Positions 1 through 7,804 of a stretch of DNA of 25,364 nucleotides are shown piece after piece (position 1 is the stretch's first letter; each line of letters begins with the position of its first letter). The notes below the pieces were generated by a model that was given only the letters and a program-made list of their open reading frames with translations, was not told the origin of the DNA and did not search any database. The stretch spans positions 1-25,364 of the forward strand of contig DASXAP010000082.1 in the NCBI GenBank assembly GCA_036406655.1. The letters run 5' to 3'. Both the position numbers and the translations under genes were made by a program. This stretch comes from VAZQ01 sp036406655 (GTDB taxonomy: Bacteria > Pseudomonadota > Alphaproteobacteria > Rhizobiales > Xanthobacteraceae).

Positions 1-76
1 CACCGCCGCGTTCCCCCTGCCGACCGACGCCGCGCGGCCTTTCCGGCTCGCGGCAACGGCTGCTACGAACCAGCTC

Positions 77-841
77 ATGATCAATCGCCTTCCCACGCTT
101 CCCGCCCGCCTCGATCAGCTCGCGATCCTGCTCGACGTAGACGGCACCCTCCTCGACCTCGCCCCGACCCCGCGCGAGGTCTTCGTCTCGCATGCGCTGC
201 GGGAGACGCTCGAGCGGCTCTGGCAGCGCACCGGCGGCGCCCTTGCCTTCGTCAGCGGCCGGCCGGTCAGCGAGCTCGATCTGATCTTCTCGCCGCTGCA
301 GCTGCCGGCCATCGGCGGGCACGGCGCGGAGCTGCGGGTCAAGGCGGGAACGACCGCCGCCGCGCCGCGGCTGCCGCCGCTCGATCCCGCCGTCAAGCGG
401 GAATTCGCGGCCGTAGCCGAAGCCGGTCCCGGAATAATTCTCGAGGACAAGGGCTATTCGCTGGCGCTGCACTATCGGCTGGCTCCCGAGAAGGAGACGG
501 CGGTGCGCGAGGCGGCCGCTGGAATCCGCGCCCGGCTCGGCGGAGCCCCGATCGAGCTCCTGCCGGGCAAGCTGATGGTCGAGATCAAGCAGGCGGGCTT
601 CAGCAAGGCCACCGCGGTGCGCGAGCTGATGTCGTCTCCGCCATTTGCGGGGCGGCGGCCGATATTCATCGGCGACGACGTCACCGACCTGAGCGTGTTC
701 CAGATTCTGCCGGAATTCGACGGCATCGGTGTCTCGGTCGGGCTCCGGGTCCCGAGCCTCAAGTTCTGCCTGGAGCAGCCGAGCGATGTGCGTCACTGGC
801 TCGAGCGGCTGTCCCGACAAGATGCGTTCGCCGCGACATGA
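77..841 (+). CDS. otsB: Trehalose-6-phosphate phosphatase
   Basis: Predicted to remove the phosphate from trehalose-6-phosphate in the cytoplasm, the last step of the OtsA-OtsB trehalose route. The 254-residue protein shows HAD phosphatase motifs: DVDGT with nucleophile and acid Asp20 and Asp22, the FVSGRP segment, Lys165 in GKLMVEIK, and the metal-binding GDDVTD with Asp200/Asp201. The length is normal for bacterial OtsB. The stop overlaps the next start (ATGA at 838-841), so it is translationally coupled to the GH15 gene, with otsA following. The start is the weak point: the same frame stays open to the window edge with GC-rich third positions, so a longer N-terminus is possible. ATG 77 is chosen because the HAD motif follows at the expected distance. 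Function is confident from family motifs and from the otsA neighbour. Confidence 0.93.
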   Translation: MINRLPTLPARLDQLAILLDVDGTLLDLAPTPREVFVSHALRETLERLWQRTGGALAFVSGRPVSELDLIFSPLQLPAIGGHGAELRVKAGTTAAAPRLPPLDPAVKREFAAVAEAGPGIILEDKGYSLALHYRLAPEKETAVREAAAGIRARLGGAPIELLPGKLMVEIKQAGFSKATAVRELMSSPPFAGRRPIFIGDDVTDLSVFQILPEFDGIGVSVGLRVPSLKFCLEQPSDVRHWLERLSRQDAFAAT

Positions 842-2628
842 CCGATCATGCGCTTGATCTTGCCGTCATCGGCAACGGGCGGACGGCGGCGCTCGTCGAT
901 CCCGAGGGCCGCCTGGTGTGGTGGTGCTATCCGCGGTTCGACGGCGACCCGATCTTCTGCCGGCTGCTCTCGGGCGACGAGGAGAAGGGATTTTCCGACG
1001 TCGTGCTCGACGGCATGGCCGATTATCAATCGGAATATCTGCGCAACACGGCGGTGGTGTCGACCGTCCTCACCGACCGGCAAGGCGGCGCAGTGCGGAT
1101 CACCGATTTCGCTCCCCGGTTCCGGCAGTTCGGCCGCGTGTATCGGCCGCCGCAGCTCATCCGGCTGATCGAGCCGGTCGCCGGCCTGCCGCGCGTGACC
1201 GTCCGTTTCCGTCCAACCCACGATTATGGCCTGCCGTTCGTCCATCGCGCGGCCGGCAGCAATCATATCCGCTACGTGCACGAGAGCACCATCATCCGTC
1301 TCACCACCGACGCGCCCCTGTCCTATATCGAGCGGGAGGCGCCCTTCGTCGTCACCCGGCCGCTGCATCTCGTCTTCGGCGTCGACGAAAGGTTCCAGGA
1401 CGATCTGGAGACGACCTGCCGCGAATTCTGCGATCGCACGATCGGCTACTGGATGGACTGGGCCCGGGGCCTTTCCATCTCCTACGAGTGGCAGGACGAG
1501 ATCATCCGCGCGGCGATCACCCTCAAGCTCAGCAGCTTCGAGGAGACCGGCGGAATCATCGCTGCGCACACCACTTCCATTCCCGAGGCGCCCGGCTCCG
1601 GCCGCACCTGGGATTACCGCTACTGCTGGCTGCGTGACGCCTATTTCGTGGTGAAGGCGCTCAACCGCATCGGCGCCACGCAGACGATGGAGGATTTCAT
1701 ATCCTTCACCTTGAGCATCGCCTCCAATCCGAACGAGGTGATACGTCCGGTCTACGGCGTCGTGCCGATCGACCCGATGCACGAGAAGACGGCGCCCGAG
1801 CTCAAGGGCTATCAGGGCGACGGACCCGTGCGCGTCGGCAATGCTGCCGCCGAGCAGATTCAGAACGACGCCTATGGCAGCGTCATCCTTGCCGCCATGC
1901 CCATGTTCTACGACCGGCGGCTGCCGCGGCTCGGCGACGAAGGGCTGTTCCGGCTCCTGGAGACGCTCGGCGAGAGGGCCGGCGAGCTCGCGCTCGAGGC
2001 CGACAACGGCATTTGGGAATACCGCGGACGCCAGCGCATTCATACCCATTCCACTGCGATGTGCTGGGCCGGCTGCCACAGATTGGCGGCGATCGCCTCC
2101 CGGCTCGGGCTTCCCGAGCGCGCCGCCCATTGGAACGCGGTCGCCGAGCCGGTGCTGCACGCGCTGCTGCAGGGTGCCTGGAATGAAAAGCGCCAGGCCT
2201 TCACCGCCGCGTTCGGCTCGAATGACCTCGATGCCAGCGTGTTGCTGCTGCCCGATCTCGGAGTGATCGAGGCGAACGATCCGCGCTTCATCAGCACGGT
2301 CAAGGTGATGGAGCGCGAACTATTACGCGAGAAGCACGTTATGCGTTACGCCTCGGAGGATGACTTCGGGTTGCCGGTTACCGCGTTCCTGATCTGCCGC
2401 TTCTGGCTGATCGATGCCTGGTGGTCGCTCGGTCGTCGCGAGGAGGCGCGTGAGCTGTTCGTCGACGCCTTGGCATATCGGAATCGCTATGGTCTCTTGT
2501 CGGAGGACATCGATCCGAAAACCGGGACGCTGTGGGGCAACTTTCCGCAAACCTATTCGATGGCAGGCCTGATCCTGACGGCGATGCGGTTGTCGCGGAG
2601 CTGGGAGGACCGATATTGGCGCGGCTGA
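838..2628 (+). CDS. Glycoside hydrolase family 15 protein (glucoamylase/trehalase-like), first copy
   Basis: A 596-residue GH15 protein without a signal peptide, so probably cytoplasmic. An N-terminal beta-sandwich (about 1-230) precedes the (alpha/alpha)6 catalytic domain with the family block WDYRYCWLRDA near residue 260. Likely catalytic acids are Glu394 in GIWEYRG and Glu556 in LLSEDIDP. Family members hydrolyse alpha-glucosidic bonds and include glucoamylases and actinobacterial trehalases; the exact substrate cannot be read from sequence. It sits between otsB (4-bp overlap) and otsA (13-bp overlap), so expression must be tied to trehalose synthesis. A trehalase would allow rapid turnover, while an alpha-glucan or other alpha-glucoside substrate is also possible. 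The second catalytic segment reads SED where the second copy (7805-9637) has SEE, so the two may differ in substrate. Confidence 0.92.
   Translation: MTDHALDLAVIGNGRTAALVDPEGRLVWWCYPRFDGDPIFCRLLSGDEEKGFSDVVLDGMADYQSEYLRNTAVVSTVLTDRQGGAVRITDFAPRFRQFGRVYRPPQLIRLIEPVAGLPRVTVRFRPTHDYGLPFVHRAAGSNHIRYVHESTIIRLTTDAPLSYIEREAPFVVTRPLHLVFGVDERFQDDLETTCREFCDRTIGYWMDWARGLSISYEWQDEIIRAAITLKLSSFEETGGIIAAHTTSIPEAPGSGRTWDYRYCWLRDAYFVVKALNRIGATQTMEDFISFTLSIASNPNEVIRPVYGVVPIDPMHEKTAPELKGYQGDGPVRVGNAAAEQIQNDAYGSVILAAMPMFYDRRLPRLGDEGLFRLLETLGERAGELALEADNGIWEYRGRQRIHTHSTAMCWAGCHRLAAIASRLGLPERAAHWNAVAEPVLHALLQGAWNEKRQAFTAAFGSNDLDASVLLLPDLGVIEANDPRFISTVKVMERELLREKHVMRYASEDDFGLPVTAFLICRFWLIDAWWSLGRREEARELFVDALAYRNRYGLLSEDIDPKTGTLWGNFPQTYSMAGLILTAMRLSRSWEDRYWRG
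2604..2618 (+). promoter_or_regulatory. Shine-Dalgarno and TTG start of otsA inside the GH15 gene
   Basis: GGAGG at 2604-2608 lies seven bases before TTG at 2616-2618. From this codon the protein begins LARLIIVSNR, the expected N-terminus of trehalose-phosphate synthases. An upstream in-frame ATG at 2532 would add 28 residues that are merely the GH15 C-terminus read in another frame. The rare start codon and the 13-bp overlap suggest coupled and perhaps damped translation of otsA. Confidence 0.8.
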
Positions 2629-4052
2629 TCATCGTCTCCAACCGCGTCGCCGTGCCCGACCCCGAGGGCGGGGGGCAGGCCGGCGGGCTCGCTGTCGCCG
2701 TGCGGTCGCTGCTCAAGCGACACGGCGGCATGTGGTTCGGCTGGAGCGGGACGGTTGCGCCCGATGGCGAGGTCACTACCAAGACCATCCAGCGCGGCGG
2801 CATGACCTATGTGGTAGCCGATCTGGGCGAGGCCGATTACCAGGAGTATTACAACGGCTTCGCCAATCGGGTGCTGTGGCCGATCCTGCACTACCGCCTC
2901 GATCTCGCCGAATACTCGCGTCGCGACCTCAGTGGCTACCGCCGCGTCAACGCCCATTTCGCGGCCAAGCTGAACGATCTGCTGCAGCCCGACGACGTCA
3001 TCTGGGTCCACGACTATCACCTGATCCCGCTCGCCAAGATGCTGCGCGACCGCGGTCACCGCAACCGCATCGGATATTTTCTGCACGTGCCGTTTCCGCC
3101 GCCGGATATCCTCACCGCCTTGCCGAACCACGAATGGCTGATCCCGCAGCTGAGCAGCTATGATCTGGTCGGGCTTCAGACCGAGAACGACGCGATCAAC
3201 TTCGCCCGCTACCTGGAGAACGAATGCCGGCTGCAGAAGCACGGCGAGATCGGCTATCAGGCCGCCGAGCGAGTGGTCCGCATCGGCGTGTTTCCGGTCG
3301 GCATCGAGACTTCCGAGTTCGCTCGCCTGGCACGGCGCTCGGTGCGCTCGCCGCTGGTGCAGGCGGTGGTGGAGAGCCTCGCCGGACGCACCATGATGAT
3401 CGGCGTCGACCGGCTCGACTATTCGAAAGGGCTGGCCCAGCGACTGGATGCTTTCGAGCGCTTTCTCCGGGTCTATCCGGACTGGCGGGGGAAGGTGACT
3501 TACGTGCAGATCACCCCCAAGAGCCGCTCGGAGATCCAGGAATACGCCGATATGGAACGAACCATCAGCGAGGCGGCGGGCCGGATCAACGGCAGCTACG
3601 GCGAGGTGGCCTGGACACCGATCCGCTACGTCAACCGTGCCTACAGTCGCAGCGCGCTGGCCGGCCTCTATCGTTCCGCGCGGGTCGGCCTGGTCACGCC
3701 CCTGCGCGACGGCATGAACCTCGTTGCGAAGGAGTACATCGCCGCCCAGGACACCGACGATCCCGGCGTGCTCATCCTGTCGCGCTTTGCCGGCGCGGCT
3801 GCGGAATGCACCGAGGCGCTGCTGGTCAACCCCTACGATCCGGAGACGGTGGCGACCTCGATCGCGCGCGCGCTGTCGATGCCGCTCGAGGAGCGGCGGG
3901 CGCGCCACCAGGCGCTGCTGGGCGTGATCTCCAGGAACGACATCAAGTCCTGGGGCGAGCTGTTCCTTTCCATGCTGACGCAGCAGCCCGACCAGCCGCT
4001 GCGGCAGCGGCACCTCGGCCTGAGCTCGCCGCTGAGCGGCCGCTTGGCATAG
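2616..4052 (+). CDS. otsA: Trehalose-6-phosphate synthase (UDP-forming)
   Basis: Joins UDP-glucose and glucose-6-phosphate to trehalose-6-phosphate, the substrate of OtsB. The protein has 478 residues from the TTG start, typical for the GT20 family. Visible signatures, in order, are the N-terminal IIVSNR and the AGGL loop (about 22-25), WVHDYHL with His132/Asp133, the LHVPFPPPD segment, DRLDYSKG at about 265-272, and PLRDGMNLVAKEY near 365-377, where the nucleotide sugar is bound. It is the third cistron of the otsB-GH15-otsA operon and overlaps the GH15 stop. This is the single-domain bacterial type with no fused phosphatase, which matches the separate otsB upstream. The next gene starts within about 100 bases on the same strand and may be co-transcribed. 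Confidence 0.95.
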   Translation: MARLIIVSNRVAVPDPEGGGQAGGLAVAVRSLLKRHGGMWFGWSGTVAPDGEVTTKTIQRGGMTYVVADLGEADYQEYYNGFANRVLWPILHYRLDLAEYSRRDLSGYRRVNAHFAAKLNDLLQPDDVIWVHDYHLIPLAKMLRDRGHRNRIGYFLHVPFPPPDILTALPNHEWLIPQLSSYDLVGLQTENDAINFARYLENECRLQKHGEIGYQAAERVVRIGVFPVGIETSEFARLARRSVRSPLVQAVVESLAGRTMMIGVDRLDYSKGLAQRLDAFERFLRVYPDWRGKVTYVQITPKSRSEIQEYADMERTISEAAGRINGSYGEVAWTPIRYVNRAYSRSALAGLYRSARVGLVTPLRDGMNLVAKEYIAAQDTDDPGVLILSRFAGAAAECTEALLVNPYDPETVATSIARALSMPLEERRARHQALLGVISRNDIKSWGELFLSMLTQQPDQPLRQRHLGLSSPLSGRLA

Positions 4053-4145
4053 CCGTTGCGACCTGAAAAACTTGCCGGTATCCGAAAGCCGGCCGGTCCG
4101 ATCGCGGGCCGCGCCGCAACGCTTTCTTCCGTGGCAGGCCGAATC

Positions 4146-5531
4146 ATGCGCTCCGCCGCGACCCCGACCCGCACGCTGCGAAGGGTGCGAATGGCTGCCG
4201 CGCTGGCACTGCTCCCCGCTGCGGGCGTGCTCGCGCCGGCGCGCGCGGCGGCGGAGCAGGCCACCGTGCTGGCGATAGACGGCGCGATCGGCCCGGCCAT
4301 CGCCGGTCACGTCGTGCGGGTGCTAAGCAATCCTCCGGCCGGCACCCGTGTCATCATCCTGCGGATGAACACACCGGGCGGGCTCGACACCTCGATGCGC
4401 GAGATCATCCGCGCCATGCTCGCGTCGGCCGTGCCGGTCGTCACCTATGTGGCCCCCAGCGGCGCACGCGCGGCAAGCGCGGGCACCTACATCAGCTACG
4501 CCAGCGCCGTTGCCGCCATGGCCCCGGGCACCAATATCGGCGCTGCCACCCCGATCGCATTGGGGCGATCTCCGCAGCCCGGGAAATCGCCCGAGCCGGT
4601 GGAGAAAGGGCAGGAGCCGGGCAAGCGCGAGGGCTCTGCCGCCGAGCCCGCGGATGCCGAAAGCCGCAAGCTGCTGAACGACGCCGTAGCCTTTATCCGC
4701 AGCCTGGCCGAGCTCCATGGACGAAACGCGGAATGGGCAGCTGAAGCGGTGCGGACAGCGGCGAGCCTGCCGGCCTCCGAGGCACTCGAGCTGCACGTCG
4801 TCGACGTCATCGCCGGCGACCTGCCGGAGCTGCTCCGCAAGATCGACGGCCGTTCGGCGATCGTTGCGGGAAAGCCGCTGCGGCTCGCCACCAGCGGGCT
4901 CGAGGTCGCGACCGTCGCCCCCGACTGGCGCACCGAGCTTCTCGCCGTCGTCACCGATCCCAACATCGCCTTCATGCTGATGCTGATCGGCGTGTACGGA
5001 TTGGTCTTCGAATTTCTCAATCCGGGGACGATTGTCCCCGGTCTGCTCGGCAGCATCAGCCTGCTGGTCGCACTTTACGCGCTCAACCTGCTTCCCATCA
5101 GCTATGCCGGAGCCGCCCTCGTGCTGCTCGGCATCGGCCTCATGATCGCCGAAGTCCATATCGGCGCTTTCGGCGTGATCGGAGTGGCCGGCATCGCCGC
5201 TTTCGTGATCGGGGCGATCATGATGTTCCCCTCCGCTGCGCCGGCGTTCCGCCTCTCCCCGGCGGTGATCGGAGTGGCCACGGCGGTGAGCGCCGGGCTG
5301 ATCCTGGTGGTGCTCGCTCTCTTGCTGCGCTCGCGGCGGCGTCCGGTGGTGACCGGGAAGGAGGCACTCATCGGCGCCAGCGGCGAAGCCACCGATTGGG
5401 GGCAGGACGAAGGGCGAGTTCGTGTCGAAGGCGAAATCTGGCGGGCCCGCGCCGCCCAGCCCTTGCAGCCCGGGACGCGCATCAAGGTGGTCAAGCGCGA
5501 GGGCCTCGTTCTCGTCGTCGAGCCGGCCTGA
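4146..5531 (+). CDS. NfeD-type membrane-bound serine protease (ClpP class)
   Basis: A 461-residue long-form NfeD protein. It has an arginine-rich N-terminus and a hydrophobic signal segment ending near AAAEQ. A ClpP/crotonase-like protease domain follows, with a Ser/Lys dyad: Ser111 in AASAGTY and Lys175 in SRKLLND, by analogy with archaeal 1510-type proteases. After it come about five membrane segments (roughly 274-292, 300-318, 321-338, 342-361, 373-394) and a C-terminal OB-fold NfeD domain (about 406-461). A Pro/Glu/Lys-rich stretch (about 140-172) is inserted between the two active-site motifs. The partner in this family is an SPFH protein, encoded here 20 bases downstream; such pairs are proposed to handle membrane protein quality control. 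The start is uncertain: TTG 4056 and ATG 4191 are in frame, and 4146 gives a normal signal-peptide n-region. Confidence 0.88.
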   Translation: MRSAATPTRTLRRVRMAAALALLPAAGVLAPARAAAEQATVLAIDGAIGPAIAGHVVRVLSNPPAGTRVIILRMNTPGGLDTSMREIIRAMLASAVPVVTYVAPSGARAASAGTYISYASAVAAMAPGTNIGAATPIALGRSPQPGKSPEPVEKGQEPGKREGSAAEPADAESRKLLNDAVAFIRSLAELHGRNAEWAAEAVRTAASLPASEALELHVVDVIAGDLPELLRKIDGRSAIVAGKPLRLATSGLEVATVAPDWRTELLAVVTDPNIAFMLMLIGVYGLVFEFLNPGTIVPGLLGSISLLVALYALNLLPISYAGAALVLLGIGLMIAEVHIGAFGVIGVAGIAAFVIGAIMMFPSAAPAFRLSPAVIGVATAVSAGLILVVLALLLRSRRRPVVTGKEALIGASGEATDWGQDEGRVRVEGEIWRARAAQPLQPGTRIKVVKREGLVLVVEPA

Positions 5532-5551
5532 CACCCGGCAAGGAGGAGCCC

Positions 5552-6310
5552 ATGCTTTCCGTCGCCTTCGTCGCCATCCTGGTCGCCCTGCTGGTTATCA
5601 TCCTCATTTCGGCAGTGCGCATCCTGCGCGAATACGAGCGCGGGGTCGTGTTCACGCTCGGACGCTACACGGGCACCAAGGGCCCGGGGCTGTTCCTTCT
5701 CGTGCCCTTGGCCCAGCAAATGGTCCGGGTCGATCTTCGCGTCGTGGTGGACGAGGTGCCGCCGCAGGACGTGATCTCGCGCGACAACGTGTCGGTGAAA
5801 GTCAGCGCCGTGATCTATTTCCGGATCGTGGATGCGGAACGCGCGGTCATCCAGGTGAGCAACTACCTCGCGGCAACCAGCCAGCTGGCGCAGACGACGC
5901 TGCGCTGGGTGCTGGGCAAGCACGACCTCGACGAGATGCTGGCGGAGCGGGACAAGCTCAACGCCGACATCCAGGACGTGCTCGACCGCCAGACCGAGGG
6001 CTGGGGCATCAAGGTCTCGAACGTGGAGATCAAACGGATCGATCTCGACGAGAGCATGGTCCGCGCCATCGCCCGCCAGGCCGAGGCGGAGCGCACCCGC
6101 CGCGCGAAGATCATCAATGCCGAAGGCGAGCAGCAGGCGGCGCAGAAGCTGGTGGATGCCGCCCGCATCCTCGCACCCGTGCCGCAGGCCATGCAGCTTC
6201 GCTATCTCGCCACCTTGTTCGACATCGCAGGCGAACGCAGCTCGACGATCGTTTTCCCGTTCCCCGTCGACCTGATGGAGGCATGGTCGAGAGGCACCCC
6301 GGCGGGCTGA
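5552..6310 (+). CDS. SPFH/Band 7 (slipin, stomatin-like) protein
   Basis: A 252-residue membrane-anchored slipin. An N-terminal hydrophobic segment (about 3-22) is followed at once by YERGVVFTLGRY, the opening of the SPFH domain, and the family segment VISRDNVSVKVSAVIYF. The C-terminal half is a charged coiled coil with the AEAERTRRAKIINAEGE block typical of slipins. AGGAGG at 5541-5546 lies five bases before the ATG, clearly favouring this start. The NfeD gene immediately upstream is its usual operon partner: the SPFH protein is a substrate or scaffold of the NfeD protease and forms oligomeric membrane platforms. No fatty-acylation or extra domain is visible, and length is normal for the family. 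Confidence 0.93.
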   Translation: MLSVAFVAILVALLVIILISAVRILREYERGVVFTLGRYTGTKGPGLFLLVPLAQQMVRVDLRVVVDEVPPQDVISRDNVSVKVSAVIYFRIVDAERAVIQVSNYLAATSQLAQTTLRWVLGKHDLDEMLAERDKLNADIQDVLDRQTEGWGIKVSNVEIKRIDLDESMVRAIARQAEAERTRRAKIINAEGEQQAAQKLVDAARILAPVPQAMQLRYLATLFDIAGERSSTIVFPFPVDLMEAWSRGTPAG

Positions 6311-6377
6311 CCCCGCTCGGCGGTCGCGCCGGTTGCGGTTGCGATCGCGGGGACTGAGGCTCGAGCTGCCGGCGCGG

Positions 6378-6566
6378 TCACCCGGCAGGCGTTCTTGAGG
6401 AAGCCCCCGTGAGCGCCGGCGCCTCCGGCTCCATCGCCGGGTCGAGCGGCGGCGCTTCGATCTGCTCGAGGTCGGAGCAGAACTCCCCGCAGTAATAACG
6501 CTCGCCGCGCCCCTTCCATGCCGAGCTCGGCTCGAGAGCACGTCCACATGAGGCACATCTGAGCAT
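6378..6566 (-). CDS. Small zinc-ribbon protein
   Basis: A 62-residue protein whose first half is a compact metal-binding knuckle, Cys4-x2-Cys7-x18-Cys26-x3-Cys30, in the form LRCASCGRAL...RYYCGEFCSD. The second half is Pro/Glu/Ala-rich and probably disordered. The four cysteines point to one structural zinc. Small alphaproteobacterial proteins with this C-x2-C...C-x3-C plan are generally of unknown function. The ATG at 6566 has GGGAG about eight bases upstream. An exact GGAAC-N16-CGTT motif (6595-6619) places a general-stress promoter just in front, and this strengthens the call of a real gene. It converges with the slipin gene and diverges from the metallo-hydrolase gene at 6645. Confidence 0.72.
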   Translation of the reverse strand: MLRCASCGRALEPSSAWKGRGERYYCGEFCSDLEQIEAPPLDPAMEPEAPALTGASSRTPAG

Positions 6567-6594
6567 CCTGTCGCTCCCGCAGCTTCGAATCGAG

Positions 6595-6619
6595 AACGCG
6601 GAGGAGCCCGCCCGGTTCC
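6595..6619 (-). promoter_or_regulatory. EcfG-type general-stress promoter (exact consensus) for the zinc-ribbon gene
   Basis: On the minus strand GGAAC (6619-6615) is followed by 16 bases and CGTT (6598-6595). This equals the -35/-10 consensus of alphaproteobacterial EcfG/sigma-T promoters. Transcription would begin about 20 bases before the ATG at 6566. The assignment rests on motif and spacing only. Confidence 0.7.
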
Positions 6620-6644
6620 CGCCTGCGCACGGGGATGCAAGCAC

Positions 6645-7652
6645 GTGACCTGGCTCGTTCAATGTCGGCGGATCAACGACCCGTTCTCGGATCCCGGCAT
6701 CTTCATCGATTTTCGTTTCGGCAGGCGAGCGCTGCTGTTCGATCTCGGGGATCTTACGCCACTGTCCGGGCGCGAGCTTCTCCGCGTGACCCATGCGTTC
6801 GTCTCCCACACGCATATGGATCACTTCGGCGGTTTCGATCGGCTGCTGCGGGCATGCCTGCACCGGGCGGCACCGCTGCACCTGGTCGGCCCCGCCGGTT
6901 TTGTCGACCAGGTCGAGAGCAGGCTGCGGTCATATACCTGGAACCTGCTCGGCACCGATTCCTGTGATTTCGTGCTCACCGCCTGCGAGCTCGGCGGCAA
7001 TGCCGGCGGCGCGCACAGCGAATTCCGCGCGCGCGAGGCGTTCCGCCGGTGCGCGCGGCCGGCGGTCGACTTCTCGGCCGGCATTCTGCTGGACGAGCAG
7101 GACTTTCGCATCGAAAGCGTGGTGCTCGACCATGGCACACCATGCCTTGCATTCGCCCTGCAGGAGAAGCTGCGGGTGAATATCTGGAAAGAAGGGCTCG
7201 ATGCGCTCGGGCTTCCCGTGGGGGCGTGGCTGAACGAGGCGAAGCGGGCGGTCCGACGCGGCGCGGCGGATGCGGAGCTGATCGCCGTCGACGGGCAACG
7301 CTCGGTGCCGCTCGGGCTCCTCAGGCAGCATGCGCTGCGCACCGCGCCGGGACAGAGGATCGCCTACGTGGTCGATGCCGCGCACGAGCCGGCCAATGTC
7401 GCGCGCATCGTCGGCCTGGCACGCGGTGCCGACCAGCTGTTCATCGAGACCACATTCCTGCAGGAGGATGCCGCGCTCGCGGCCGAGCGGCGACATCTCA
7501 CCGCCATGCAAGCGGGAGCGATCGCGCGAATGGCCGCCGCCGCGCAGCTGATACCGATGCATTTCTCCGGCCGATACCTGGAGCGCGAGGACGAATTGCG
7601 GCGGGAAGCGCAGGCTGCGTTCCAGGCTGCCGGCGGCTGCGCCTCCAGCTGA
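6645..7652 (+). CDS. MBL-fold metallo-hydrolase, ribonuclease Z-like
   Basis: A 335-residue metallo-beta-lactamase fold protein starting at GTG 6645. The zinc-binding signature HTHMDH occupies residues 55-60 (His55, His57, Asp59, His60). Further likely ligands are His128-type residues in the VLDHGTP segment, the FIETTF stretch, and the late histidines in RRHLTA and PMHFSGRY, an arrangement resembling RNase Z/ElaC. It is not a clean tRNase Z, because the central region (about 95-200) has family-atypical sequence; it may act on another phosphodiester or ester. No signal peptide is seen. It diverges from the zinc-ribbon gene and ends at a hairpin (7718-7740) shared with the converging GH15 gene. 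The fold is confident; the substrate is not known. Confidence 0.85.
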   Translation: MTWLVQCRRINDPFSDPGIFIDFRFGRRALLFDLGDLTPLSGRELLRVTHAFVSHTHMDHFGGFDRLLRACLHRAAPLHLVGPAGFVDQVESRLRSYTWNLLGTDSCDFVLTACELGGNAGGAHSEFRAREAFRRCARPAVDFSAGILLDEQDFRIESVVLDHGTPCLAFALQEKLRVNIWKEGLDALGLPVGAWLNEAKRAVRRGAADAELIAVDGQRSVPLGLLRQHALRTAPGQRIAYVVDAAHEPANVARIVGLARGADQLFIETTFLQEDAALAAERRHLTAMQAGAIARMAAAAQLIPMHFSGRYLEREDELRREAQAAFQAAGGCASS

Positions 7653-7717
7653 GCAAGCAGGACCTGCGCACCCGTGAGCTGTCATCGCGGGCCCGGCGAT
7701 CCCGATTCAGGAACGGG

Positions 7718-7740
7718 ATGGCCGGCACAAGGCCGGCCAT
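7718..7740. terminator. Hairpin between convergent genes (possible two-way terminator; repeat-family member)
   Basis: ATGGCCGGC (7718-7726) and GCCGGCCAT (7732-7740) form a perfect nine-base stem with a five-base loop, followed on the plus strand by GCTCCCTTT. It lies between the stops of the metallo-hydrolase gene (7652) and the minus-strand GH15 gene (7805). The stem and loop sizes match the hairpin at 17410-17432, so it is probably a copy of the same dispersed intergenic repeat used as a terminator. The T-run is short. Confidence 0.55.
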
Positions 7741-7804
7741 GGCTCCCTTTAAGTGCCCGACGGGCTTCTGCCGGACTCGTTTCGTTGGCAGCGCCGATGA
7801 GCGG

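Noticed and set aside
6311..6352. CCCCGC ... GCGGGG as a terminator after the slipin gene
   Set aside because: A six-base stem with a 30-base loop and no T-run is too weak to claim.
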